Assembly (NCBI GenBank): GCA_964492185.1
Contig: CAZBJH010000065.1
Span: 1-18,907, forward strand
Direction of reading: 5' to 3'
DNA length: 18,907 nucleotides
Source: JAFGSZ01 sp964492185
Lineage (GTDB): Bacteria; Bacteroidota; Bacteroidia; Bacteroidales; UBA10428
Shown: positions 1-7,889 of the stretch, in pieces
Layout of the letters: every line of letters starts with the position of its first letter
Position numbering within the stretch: the first letter of the stretch is position 1
The notes under the pieces: generated by a model
Databases searched by the model: none
The model's input: only the letters and a program-made list of their open reading frames with translations
What the model was told of the DNA's origin: nothing
Translations under genes and position numbers: made by a program

Positions 1-218
1 ATCACCTTGATTTTTCTTAACGGAAAATCCTGAAGGCGGGGCCCCGTTCTGTTGTAGGTTTATTTGGAAAGGATGTTACCGTAAGGACTTACGTTGTATA
101 TGTTATGCTGTGCTATGACAGAAGGAAGCCTGTGTTACGCGAAGACCACTTTCATTAAAATTAGCAAATAGATTTGCAGTAGCGGGACCCGTCTCAGAAA
201 AATCGCGTACGATTTCAA
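1..218. other. Non-coding stretch, nothing recognised
   Basis: No frame here carries a recognisable protein. The reading frames in this stretch are short, low-complexity and rich in Arg/Ser/Pro, as expected of chance translation. It contains GGGGCCCC near 39 and no RNA-gene signature that I can identify. The window edge may cut through a feature. Confidence 0.4.
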
Positions 219-406
219 GGAAGGTTTTCGTCGCGGAGGCCCTGTAGGAACCCTGTCCGAGCGACGACGAAGGAGGAGTGAGTTTGGGTTCCGCGGGGAG
301 AAAATCTTCCGTAGCAAATCAAGCGATTTTAATGGAACGGTGACCTTTTTGCCTACTTTTTGGGTGGCAGCCAAAAAGTAGGTCGAACTGCCATGCGGGC
401 AGTTCG
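219..406. repeat. Structured intergenic repeat with twin perfect hairpins
   Basis: Two adjacent perfect stem-loops are visible. The first has a 12-bp stem CCTACTTTTTGG (352-363) / CCAAAAAGTAGG (371-382) with a 7-nt loop. One base later comes a 9-bp stem CGAACTGCC (384-392) / GGCAGTTCG (398-406) with loop ATGCG. Upstream, GGAAGGTTTTCGTCGCGGA near 219-238 is imperfectly inverse to TCCGCGGGGAGAAAATCTTCC near 293-313, and GGAACCC/GGGTTCC pair inside that. No credible coding frame spans the stretch. It resembles a dispersed extragenic palindromic element, or possibly a structured RNA; which of the two is not shown. Confidence 0.6.
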
Positions 407-433
407 AAATCACGGCTTGCGCAGTATGAAAAT

Positions 434-506
434 GCGAAGTTTACTAGTCGTAAATGAGCAATTTTCGGACAAGCGTAACGCGGCAAATGGGACTTTATGG
501 ACAGAC
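434..506. repeat. 73-nt dispersed repeat, copy 1
   Basis: This 73-nt segment matches 18639-18711 in direct orientation at 70 of 73 positions by eye. It ends in GGACAGAC; the reverse complement reads GTCTGTCCATAAAGTCCC, the same end motif found at 8427-8445 and 18689-18713. It stops at the 3' end of the permease gene (507), whose stop codon it abuts. It is most likely one end of a degenerate small transposable element. No matching opposite end was seen in 1-430. Confidence 0.75.
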
Positions 507-1799
507 CTAAACAAGAAACTTAAGAATAAAAAATATACTCAGGATATACATTACCCACGATACTTCTTTCCATTTTCCTGATAAAGTTTTCAGGATAACA
601 TAACTCAGGGTTCCGAAAACTATTCCTTCGGAAATACTGTATGCCAGTGGCATCATTATAATGGTAAAGAAAGCAGGTATAGCTTCAGTCATATCGTTAA
701 AATCGATCTTCGCCACAGGTGACATCATAAATAGTCCTACCAGTATCAATGCCGGGGCGGTTGCAGCAGCCGGGATCATTATAAACAAGGGGGACAGGAA
801 TAAAGAAGCGGCAAAGAGCAGGGCCACCGTTAAAGCCGTCATACCTGTCCTGCCGCCTTCAGCTACTCCTGATGCACTTTCAACATAGGTGGTTGTTGTG
901 CTTGTACCCATCATAGCTCCTGCTGTAGTTGCTATAGCATCTGCAAACAGGGCTTCACGTGCTCTTGGTATACGTCCTTTTTTATCCAGGAACCCTGCTT
1001 TTGACGATACACCTACAAGAGTGCCAACCGTATCGAACATGTCCACAAAAAGAAATATAAAAATGACGATCAGCATATCAAGAGTAAATAACCTGGAGAA
1101 ATCAAATTTAAAAGCAATTGGTTCCAGTGATGGAGGAAGGCTGATCAGTGCTCCTTCGGGAAGGTGTGTGATGCCCGCGGGTATACCGAGCAGAGTTGCC
1201 GCGAAAATACCAATTAGCAGGGCTCCCCTGACACGGAAAAAAAGGAATACACCGCTGATAATAAGTCCGGCCATAGCAATTAATGCACCAGTGCCGGTCA
1301 TATCTCCCAATGTTACCAGGGTAGCCTGGTTATTTACAATGATCCCTGCATTTTGTAATCCTATAAAAGCAATAAACAAGCCGATACCGGCTGAGATGCT
1401 GTGTTTGATATTCATGGGAATGGCATTAATTATCGCTTCGCGGATATTCAAAGCAGTAAGGATAATAAAGATTAATCCTTCGATAAATACGGCTGTAATA
1501 GCCATCTGCCAAGGGTAACCCAACCCCAGTACAACAGTATAGGCAAAAAATGCATTTAGTCCCATACCCGGTGCCAGGGCATAAGGCAGTCGTGCCCAAA
1601 AAGCCATTACCAGCGTACCCGTTACAGCTGCCAGTGCCGTAGCTGTATAAAGAGCGTTTTTTTCCATACCGGCATTGCTCAGAATTTCGGGATTAACAGC
1701 CAGAATGTATGCCATAGTCATAAAGGTGGTCAAACCTGCAATAACCTCGGTCTTAATATTTGTGCCGTGTTTTTTTAACCGGAAAAATTTTTCAAACAT
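507..1799 (-). CDS. NCS2-family purine permease, AzgA type
   Basis: A 430-residue polytopic inner-membrane protein that should import a purine base (adenine, guanine or hypoxanthine) by cation symport. The N-terminal segment GLTTFMTMAYILAVNP (residues 22-37) and ALAPGMGLNAFF (74-85) are signatures of the AzgA/PbuG/AdeP/GhxP branch of NCS2 carriers. The substrate-region motifs VDMFDTVGTL (252-261) and GTSTTTTYVESASGVAEGG (298-316) are intact. Length matches the family's usual 430-450 residues. It lies 52 bp downstream of the DUF5020 gene on the same strand, so the two are probably co-transcribed. The start is ATG, with no strong ribosome-binding site, as is common in Bacteroidota. Which purine it prefers cannot be read from the sequence. 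Confidence 0.93.
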   Translation of the reverse strand: MFEKFFRLKKHGTNIKTEVIAGLTTFMTMAYILAVNPEILSNAGMEKNALYTATALAAVTGTLVMAFWARLPYALAPGMGLNAFFAYTVVLGLGYPWQMAITAVFIEGLIFIILTALNIREAIINAIPMNIKHSISAGIGLFIAFIGLQNAGIIVNNQATLVTLGDMTGTGALIAMAGLIISGVFLFFRVRGALLIGIFAATLLGIPAGITHLPEGALISLPPSLEPIAFKFDFSRLFTLDMLIVIFIFLFVDMFDTVGTLVGVSSKAGFLDKKGRIPRAREALFADAIATTAGAMMGTSTTTTYVESASGVAEGGRTGMTALTVALLFAASLFLSPLFIMIPAAATAPALILVGLFMMSPVAKIDFNDMTEAIPAFFTIIMMPLAYSISEGIVFGTLSYVILKTLSGKWKEVSWVMYILSIFFILKFLV

Positions 1800-1851
1800 A
1801 ATGCTGGTTTTTATATTTTATTATCAGACAGTTAAAATATTGTCTTCTCCC

Positions 1852-2550
1852 TTAAAACTTATATTTTAATCCGATTGTAGGATAGACCCGGAATCCTTTG
1901 AACGGCAAAAAATTGTATGCCAGTTCAACTTCACTGCCGGCAGAAAAATGTTCGTTGAAGTTGAACCATAATTGGGGTTCAGCCTGAAATACAAAGTCAT
2001 TATCGGCTGTTCCGTCATAATCAAAATCATATTCCTCACGCCAAAAATCAGCATAACCCATAAATGATAATTTATTATTAAAAAAATGCATGTACCAGAT
2101 GCCGGTAAGCTGAAATGACATATTGTGCTTATCACGGATATATTTGTACAGTGCCTGCAGGGTGAGTCCCCTGGAAAAATTTTCAGTGTTCCATGAGTAT
2201 GCCAGCCCGGTAAGCCAGCAATCATTGATAGTATAGGCCTGATTGACATCCGGTGTTGCAATTTGTCCGAGTCCGCCGTTATATTCAACATGAAAAGTGA
2301 GAGGGAACTCCCACCATCCCAGGTCACGGGCAATTTCCCAGTAAGCCATGCTGATCCCCTTTATATCATCAACATTATAATCCATATCAATAAAGAAAAA
2401 TGTGGACCCGTAATTATCAGGTTTGAACATTTCAATTGTTGAGGTAAGATATCCCCTGTCCTTGCCCATATCATAATGCAGTTGTATATTCTGAGAAAAT
2501 ACAGGGATAATAGCAAAGAGTAAGATTACTGATGTATAATTCTTTTTCAT
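1852..2550 (-). CDS. DUF5020-family outer-membrane protein, Tsx-like (putative)
   Basis: A 232-residue secreted protein: residues 1-19 form a signal peptide (MKKN followed by a hydrophobic run, ending near VFSQ). The remainder is alternating aromatic/polar beta-strands (for example FFFIDMDYNV, FPLTFHVEYNG, YMHFFNNKLSFMGYADF), ends in YKF and lacks globular-enzyme motifs. This is the pattern of a 10-12-strand outer-membrane barrel with a C-terminal aromatic residue. I recognise it as the Bacteroidota DUF5020 family, which resembles Tsx-type nucleoside channels. It is followed after 52 bp by a purine permease in the same direction, which supports a role in passing nucleosides or bases across the outer membrane. 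That role is inference; the barrel assignment is firmer. Confidence 0.75.
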   Translation of the reverse strand: MKKNYTSVILLFAIIPVFSQNIQLHYDMGKDRGYLTSTIEMFKPDNYGSTFFFIDMDYNVDDIKGISMAYWEIARDLGWWEFPLTFHVEYNGGLGQIATPDVNQAYTINDCWLTGLAYSWNTENFSRGLTLQALYKYIRDKHNMSFQLTGIWYMHFFNNKLSFMGYADFWREEYDFDYDGTADNDFVFQAEPQLWFNFNEHFSAGSEVELAYNFLPFKGFRVYPTIGLKYKF

Positions 2551-2583
2551 AATGCAACAATATGGTTATTAAAAATTTGAAGT

Positions 2584-2642
2584 CCGCGGTTAATAGCTCA
2601 AAGCCCGCGGCAAAGAACCCTCTGGCGGGCATATCCCCCGCC
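2584..2642 (-). promoter_or_regulatory. Leader hairpins upstream of the DUF5020/permease pair
   Basis: In the 268-bp divergent gap, CCGCGG (2584-2589) pairs with CCGCGG (2615-2620). GGCGGG (2624-2629) pairs with CCCGCC (2637-2642) across a 7-nt loop. On the minus strand both stems would sit in the 5' leader of the uptake pair. I looked for the conserved purine-riboswitch core and did not find it. A structured leader is possible, but ordinary extragenic palindromes are equally likely. Confidence 0.25.
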
Positions 2643-2818
2643 TCTATGCCTGCCGGTGTTTAGCTTTGTTGATCTCTGCCGTCATATACCGGGTATGGGT
2701 GTGAGGCTTGTCCAAACTTCAGTGTTTATTTTTTGGCATAAAAATATAAAGTATTTTTCACATACTGTACCCTGATAATAAATTCATAAATAATTACTTT
2801 TACGCATTCTTATTGCTT

Positions 2819-3511
2819 ATGAATACATTTAGGTATTTATTTTTTGATCTTGACCGGACGTTATGGGATTTTGATGAGAATGCCCGGGAAGCGTTCCATG
2901 ATATTTTTAACCGGCATTCATTATATAATCAGATACCTGACTTGTCGTTGTTTTTCAATCGTTATGTCATATATAATGAGAACTTGTGGGACAGATACCG
3001 AAGGGGAGAGATAAGCAAGGAGCGCCTCCGTGATGAGCGTTTTATTCAAACCCTTGGAGATTTCGGCATACATGATAATGAACTTGCATCCCTTATAGGG
3101 GATGAATATATCAGTATCAGTCCGCGGAAGAAATGCCTGGTACCTCATACCCGTGATATACTGGATTACCTGGTGACCCGTTATGATCTTTTTATCATTA
3201 CCAATGGTTTTCGTGAGGTTCAATATTGCAAGCTGGGGAATTGTGAACTTACTGATTATTTCAAACAGGTTTTCACATCCGATGAGGTAGGGTATCAGAA
3301 ACCACGCCGCGAAATATTTGAACGTGCAGTTACTTCATTGAATGCAAAGAAAAAACATTGTTTGATGATAGGCGACGATCTTCATGTTGATGTGCTTGGT
3401 GCACGTAATGCAGGTATCAGGCAGGTGTATTTCAATCCCGGCCGTATACCACACAATGAAGAAGTAACTTATGAGATCAGTTCATTACTGGAGCTTAAAG
3501 AAATTTTGTAA
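2819..3511 (+). CDS. HAD-superfamily nucleotidase, YjjG-like
   Basis: A 230-residue cytosolic HAD phosphatase. All four motifs are present: FFDLDRTLWD with nucleophile D10 and acid/base D12; IITNG with T128; K161 in VGYQKPRREIF; and MIGDDLHVDVLGA with D186/D187. The W in DLDRTLWDFDENA and the helical cap after it fit the YjjG branch, which dephosphorylates non-canonical pyrimidine nucleoside monophosphates such as dUMP and 5-halogenated analogues. The exact substrate is inferred. An in-frame TTG lies 6 nt upstream, but ATG at 2819 is preferred because it places the first strand directly before the nucleophile as in relatives. It is divergent from the purine-uptake pair, so three neighbouring genes share a nucleotide theme. 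Confidence 0.88.
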   Translation: MNTFRYLFFDLDRTLWDFDENAREAFHDIFNRHSLYNQIPDLSLFFNRYVIYNENLWDRYRRGEISKERLRDERFIQTLGDFGIHDNELASLIGDEYISISPRKKCLVPHTRDILDYLVTRYDLFIITNGFREVQYCKLGNCELTDYFKQVFTSDEVGYQKPRREIFERAVTSLNAKKKHCLMIGDDLHVDVLGARNAGIRQVYFNPGRIPHNEEVTYEISSLLELKEIL

Positions 3512-3538
3512 TTCCGGTTTTTTCAATGCCAAAACAAA

Positions 3539-3554
3539 TTTTTCAGCAGACCCT
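3539..3554 (-). repeat. Solo terminal repeat of the 13230-13475 MITE family
   Basis: TTTTTCAGCAGACCCT here is the exact reverse complement of AGGGTCTGCTGAAAAA at the left end of the MITE-like element (13235-13250). No opposite end was found nearby, so this is a remnant or a chance 16-mer; an exact 16-nt match is unlikely by chance in 19 kb. The same gap carries ATTCCGGTTTTTT twice (near 3511 and 3556). Confidence 0.5.
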
Positions 3555-3760
3555 GATTCCGGTTTTTTGCAATAAATGACGGGGACCTGATTCTTTGTAA
3601 CGGTCATTATTGTGTAATCATATAAGCCTTTTACTATTATTATTTGTTAACTTGCACTAATAATAATATGTCTGATATTCAAATCATATACCCTGAAATT
3701 AAGGATTAAATTTACCTGTTTATATGTTTTGATTTTTTTGCCCTAATATTTAAAAATTCT

Positions 3761-6364
3761 ATGATGAAAATAAACATAAGATTGTTATTGCCTGCGCTGA
3801 TAATTTTTATTTTTTCAGGCAAAACGGTAAAAGCTGATGAACCTGACTTTGCTTATATTTTTTCATACACCGTTGAACCTGCCTGGGAAAGGGGCGGTCT
3901 GCAGTTTGCATGGAGCATAGACAGGGATAACTGGCATCCTGTAGGACCGGATTTCCGTTTTTTACTCAGTGATTTCGGTACCTGGGGATCACAGAAAAAA
4001 TTTTACACACCTTTTTTGATTCAAAATAAGGAAGGCCTGTGGCACTGTATATGGAACCTGGGCAAGGATATCAAATCATTTGCACATGCTGCTTCTGAAG
4101 ACCTTTACACCTGGCAGCGACAATCTTATCCCAGGGTAATGGAAAACGGCAATTGCCTGCTCCCGGAAGTAAGCTTCAGTTCTGAACAGAATAAATATAT
4201 CATTACATGGATCAGTGAGGCAGATAATGAAAAACAGGTTTTTAAAACGACAACCACAGATTTTAAGAATTATACTCCCACTGAAAAGGCTGCAAATGAT
4301 GACAGGCTTAATGCCAGGTGTACTGTAAATATTGAAGGAACAGCCATTGATGGAACGGTACACAGGGTTTCGTGGGAAACCATTGACGGACTAATTAAGT
4401 GGAACGACTGGATGGCGCATCACAACACGGAACGCGCGGAAACCATGGACGAGGATCCACGGCGTTTCAAAAACCTGGAATCTGTTGATGCCGAAATCAC
4501 TCTCTACCCGGAAAAGGCAAAAACAATAAGTGATCTGCTGGTGGGCATTTTCTTTGAGGATATTAACTACGCGGCAGATGGCGGCATTTATGCCGAACTG
4601 GTGCAAAACAGGGGGTTCGAATATGCCCTGAGTGACCGGAAATACAGGGATAGCACCTGGAACAGTTATAAAGCATGGAGTTTGAAGGGAAAAAATGCCA
4701 CATTCACCATAGATACGGCCTTTCCCATCCATTACAACAATAAACATTATGCAGTGCTTGACATAAACCAGGCAGGTGCAGCACTTGTCAACGAAGGCTT
4801 TAGCGGGATACCTGTAAAAGGCGGCGAGAAATATATTTTTTCGGTATTTGCCCGTTCCCCGGACGGTTCTTCGGGAAAAATATTGATCCGTTTGGTTGAT
4901 AAGGGTGGCAAAGCAATTGGAGAAACAGAAATCAGAAAAATAGGTGAAGACTGGAAAAAATTCAAAGCGGAATTTACTGCCCTGGAGACTGTGGAAGATG
5001 CCAGTATTGAAGTGATCCCCCAGTTCAGGGGTAAAATAGCACTTGATATGATCTCGCTTTTTCCTGAAAAAACATTCAGGGGACATGAAAACGGTTTGCG
5101 TGCCGATCTGGCACAGTCCATTGCAGATATACACCCCAAATTTGTGAGGTTCCCCGGGGGGTGTGTAGCACATGGTGACGGGCTTGAAAACATGTACCGC
5201 TGGAAAAACACGGTAGGCCCGCTGGAAGCCCGGAAACCCCAGCGCAATATTTGGAATTATCACCAATCGGCAGGATTAGGCTATTATGAATATTTCCGGT
5301 TCTGTGAAGATATCGGTGCCGAACCGGTACCGGTTGTGCCTGCAGGTGTTCCGTGTCAGAATTCCTCGACGGGTGGCCATGGCCAGCAGGGGGGCATCCC
5401 AATGAGCATGATGGACGACTATGTGCAGGAAGTGCTTGACCTGATCGAATGGGCCAATGGTGATAAAAACACCAAATGGGGCAGGGTGCGTGCCGAAGCA
5501 GGTCACCCCGAACCCTTCCGTCTGAAATATCTTGGTGTTGGCAACGAAGACCTGATCACGGATATTTTTGAAGAACGCTTCACAATGATCTACAATGCTG
5601 TGAAAGAAAAACATCCTGAAATTACAGTGATCGGCACCGTAGGGCCGTTTTATATGGGTACTGACTATGATGAGGGTTGGGAAATTGCTACCAGACTGGC
5701 TCTTCCAATGGTTGATGAACATTACTATCAGCCCCCCGGATGGTTTATTCACAACCAGGACTTTTACGATCGGTATGATCGTTCCAAATCAAAGGTATAT
5801 TTGGGAGAATATGCAGCACACGTACGCGGACGGCATAATAATATCGAAACAGCATTGTCAGAAGCATTATACATGACCTCACTGGAACGTAATGGCGACG
5901 TGGTGGCCATGGCCTCTTATGCCCCTTTACTGGCTAAAGAAGGATATACACAATGGAATCCGGATCTGATATATTTCAACAACACCGAAGTCAAACCTAC
6001 AGTTGGGTACTATGTACAACAGATGTACGGACAAAATTCAGGGGATGAATATATTCCAAGCCTGGTAAGCCTTTCCAACAATCGTGGAAGTGTGAAAAAA
6101 CGCGTAGGTATATCTTTTGTGAAGAATAACAATACCAATGACCTGATAGTAAAACTTGTCAACCTTTTGCCTGTTGAAGTGAATGCAGCAATTGATTTAA
6201 GCGGATACGGCATAGCCGGACAAAACGCCCGGCTGACGGTGCTGACAGGATCACCGGATGACAGAAATGCCAAACCCCAAAGAAAAAATATTGAGGTTGT
6301 CGAAAATTTCGATTATCAATTACCGGCATATTCCTTTTCTTTGATCAGTATTAAAATGGAATGA
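3761..6364 (+). CDS. Secreted alpha-L-arabinofuranosidase, GH51, with N-terminal propeller-like domain
   Basis: An 867-residue exported enzyme expected to release arabinofuranosyl side chains from arabinan or arabinoxylan. Residues 1-25 are a signal peptide. Residues about 26-215 (WSIDRDNWHPVG, FYTPFLIQNKEGLWHCIWNLG, ASEDLYTWQRQ) look like blades of a GH43-type beta-propeller, too short for five full blades. GH51 proper starts near 235; residues about 300-435 form a CBM4/9-like jelly roll. The TIM barrel follows, with the acid/base in GVGNED (E596) and the nucleophile in YLGEYA (E683), then a C-terminal beta-sandwich. Both catalytic glutamates are present, so it should be active. Tandem ATG codons at 3761 and 3764 make the start uncertain by one residue. 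No susC/susD pair adjoins it. Confidence 0.92.
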   Translation: MMKINIRLLLPALIIFIFSGKTVKADEPDFAYIFSYTVEPAWERGGLQFAWSIDRDNWHPVGPDFRFLLSDFGTWGSQKKFYTPFLIQNKEGLWHCIWNLGKDIKSFAHAASEDLYTWQRQSYPRVMENGNCLLPEVSFSSEQNKYIITWISEADNEKQVFKTTTTDFKNYTPTEKAANDDRLNARCTVNIEGTAIDGTVHRVSWETIDGLIKWNDWMAHHNTERAETMDEDPRRFKNLESVDAEITLYPEKAKTISDLLVGIFFEDINYAADGGIYAELVQNRGFEYALSDRKYRDSTWNSYKAWSLKGKNATFTIDTAFPIHYNNKHYAVLDINQAGAALVNEGFSGIPVKGGEKYIFSVFARSPDGSSGKILIRLVDKGGKAIGETEIRKIGEDWKKFKAEFTALETVEDASIEVIPQFRGKIALDMISLFPEKTFRGHENGLRADLAQSIADIHPKFVRFPGGCVAHGDGLENMYRWKNTVGPLEARKPQRNIWNYHQSAGLGYYEYFRFCEDIGAEPVPVVPAGVPCQNSSTGGHGQQGGIPMSMMDDYVQEVLDLIEWANGDKNTKWGRVRAEAGHPEPFRLKYLGVGNEDLITDIFEERFTMIYNAVKEKHPEITVIGTVGPFYMGTDYDEGWEIATRLALPMVDEHYYQPPGWFIHNQDFYDRYDRSKSKVYLGEYAAHVRGRHNNIETALSEALYMTSLERNGDVVAMASYAPLLAKEGYTQWNPDLIYFNNTEVKPTVGYYVQQMYGQNSGDEYIPSLVSLSNNRGSVKKRVGISFVKNNNTNDLIVKLVNLLPVEVNAAIDLSGYGIAGQNARLTVLTGSPDDRNAKPQRKNIEVVENFDYQLPAYSFSLISIKME

Positions 6365-6421
6365 TAAAAAAAAATATCCGGGATGACATTATAACCTTAC
6401 ACTACCGGCAGGCAAGACCTG

Positions 6422-6436
6422 TTTGTCTGTGACAAA
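6422..6436. terminator. Weak stem-loop between convergent genes
   Basis: TTTGTC and GACAAA form a perfect 6-bp stem with loop TGT, preceded by CAGG/CCTG. It lies in the 114-bp gap between the convergent GH51 and serine hydrolase genes and could end transcription from either side, since A/T runs flank it. The stem is short, so the call is tentative. Confidence 0.25.
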
Positions 6437-6478
6437 ACAATGGCTGTGCTAGGTTGTACCCGGTTTTTGGGATATGCA

Positions 6479-7756
6479 TTAGTCATCCAAAGCCTGGTAT
6501 ACAAGGGCCCGCAGCTTATCATGGTCATCCAGTCCCCCGGCAGGTATCACCTGTGTAAAATACACAACCACCAGTTCTTCTGCCGGGTCAACCCAGTAGA
6601 TGGAATGGTAGGCTCCTCCCCATCCGTATTCTCCTTCTGATCCGGGTTTTCCCCTGGCGCCAGGGTCCAACAGGACTTCAAAACCGAGTCCGAAGCCGGT
6701 CCCTACTCTCCCCGATAAGGGACCTTCTGCCAAATGATTGACTGTCATCAGTTCCACTGTTTTGCGCGATAGTATGCGCTTGCCTTCGTATTCACCGCCA
6801 TTCAGCATCATCTGCAGGAACCTGGCATAATCCACAGCAGTGCTCAGGTAACCTGCCCCACCGGAAAAACTCGTACGGGGTCCGTCCACATAGGCCCCCT
6901 GTCCGATCATCCCGCCCGGATCCGGCGCTAGCTCCAACCCATCCTCAGTGGCAGAATAGACAACGGCCAGGCGTCCCCTTTTATCTTCAGGGAGATAAAA
7001 ATGGGTATCTTTCATTTCCAGGGGATTAAGGATACGTTGTTGAAGAAATTTGTCCAGGGGTTCCCCGGATACTACTTCAATCAATGCACCAAGAATATCG
7101 GTGCTGTAACCGTAAACAAAGCGTTCGCCGGGCTGGGCGTCAAAGGGCAGGTCAGCCATCCTTTTCACTGTTTCCAGGATGGGTTCATCACGGTCTGCAA
7201 AATACCAGCCCTGGATTCCTGCTTCCTTCCACAGATCAGCGGCTACACCATTCCCGTAACCGATCCCGGCAGTGTGCGTAAGCAAATCACGAATAGTTAC
7301 AGGCCTGTTGGCCTTTACAATCTTATATTTACCGCTTTCTTTCGGCACGGCAACTGTGGTTTTATGGAATCCCGGAATATATTTTCCTACCGGATCGGTG
7401 ATCAGCAGTTTTCCTTCTTCCTGAAGGATCATGATCCCGGTACTTACAATAGCCTTTGTTTGTGAGGCTATCCTAAAAACAGCATTTTCTTTCATAGGAA
7501 TACCGTTCTCAATATTACTCATTCCAAATGATTCGAAATAAGCGATATGGCCTTTCCTTGCCACCAGCACTACAGCGCCTGGTAACCAGTCATGGTCCAC
7601 ATACTCCTGAAAAGTCCGGGTTAAACGGACCAGCCTTTCAGAAGACATACCCACATTTTCAGGATCCACCTTTGCCAGTTCCTGGGAAAAGATGGCAAGG
7701 GAAAAAGAAGAAATCAGTAACAAGCTTGTAAGGAAAACCGGAAATCTTGTTTTCAT
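6479..7756 (-). CDS. Secreted serine hydrolase, class C beta-lactamase/EstB fold
   Basis: A 425-residue exported serine hydrolase of the beta-lactamase-related (PF00144) superfamily. The active-site SxxK motif is SQTK (S98-K101) after FRIA. The second motif is YST (Y217-T219, then D220), replacing the classical YxN. WGGAYHS near the C-terminus takes the place of the KTG box. This suggests an esterase or D-aminopeptidase-type enzyme rather than a true antibiotic-hydrolysing lactamase. The residues from M1 form a good signal peptide (MKTRFPVFLTSLLLISSFSL, cleavage near IFSQ). A start at 7801 would give a longer protein but lies upstream of an exact -7 box (7790-7797), so 7756 is preferred. Its place beside GH51 and GH31 suggests possible ester removal from plant polysaccharide, which is inference only. 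Confidence 0.85.
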   Translation of the reverse strand: MKTRFPVFLTSLLLISSFSLAIFSQELAKVDPENVGMSSERLVRLTRTFQEYVDHDWLPGAVVLVARKGHIAYFESFGMSNIENGIPMKENAVFRIASQTKAIVSTGIMILQEEGKLLITDPVGKYIPGFHKTTVAVPKESGKYKIVKANRPVTIRDLLTHTAGIGYGNGVAADLWKEAGIQGWYFADRDEPILETVKRMADLPFDAQPGERFVYGYSTDILGALIEVVSGEPLDKFLQQRILNPLEMKDTHFYLPEDKRGRLAVVYSATEDGLELAPDPGGMIGQGAYVDGPRTSFSGGAGYLSTAVDYARFLQMMLNGGEYEGKRILSRKTVELMTVNHLAEGPLSGRVGTGFGLGFEVLLDPGARGKPGSEGEYGWGGAYHSIYWVDPAEELVVVYFTQVIPAGGLDDHDKLRALVYQALDD

Positions 7757-7789
7757 GATCAATGATTTAAATAAAACATATAATGTCAT

Positions 7790-7797
7790 CAAAGTTA
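7790..7797 (-). promoter_or_regulatory. Bacteroidetes -7 box for the serine hydrolase
   Basis: CAAAGTTA on the plus strand reads TAACTTTG on the minus strand, an exact TAnnTTTG -7 element 33 bp before the ATG at 7756. No TTTG -33 element is visible at 19-21 bp spacing. It supports the shorter start codon for the downstream gene. Confidence 0.5.
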
Positions 7798-7889
7798 TCA
7801 TTTTACCCCTAAAATGATGCGCCAGGAACTGAAAATTGTATTACATCAGAGTTAATATTCATATAATAAAGCCCTTATTTCGGTCCGGC

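Noticed and set aside
135..413. 92-codon minus-strand frame at the left edge
   Set aside because: It spans the hairpin repeat, is basic and low in complexity, and has no homologous-looking content.
889..1518. 209-codon open frame on the plus strand
   Set aside because: It is antisense to the permease, whose motifs and length are unambiguous. The translation is rich in Ala/Ile/Pro/Arg without domain structure, as expected of a shadow frame.
1866..2333. 155-codon frame overlapping the DUF5020 gene on the same strand
   Set aside because: It is an out-of-frame shadow of a gene with a signal peptide and barrel pattern, and has neither itself.
2551..2818. Purine riboswitch ahead of the purine uptake genes
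   Set aside because: I looked for the conserved purine-aptamer core on the minus strand and found only simple GC-rich palindromes.
4391..5266. 291-codon open frame on the minus strand
   Set aside because: It lies entirely opposite the GH51 gene. The Cys/Phe/Pro-rich translation has no motif or start signal.
6479..7756. True antibiotic-resistance class C beta-lactamase
   Set aside because: The second and third active-site boxes (YST, WGGAYHS) differ from YxN and KTG of AmpC enzymes, so an esterase or peptidase-type member is more likely.
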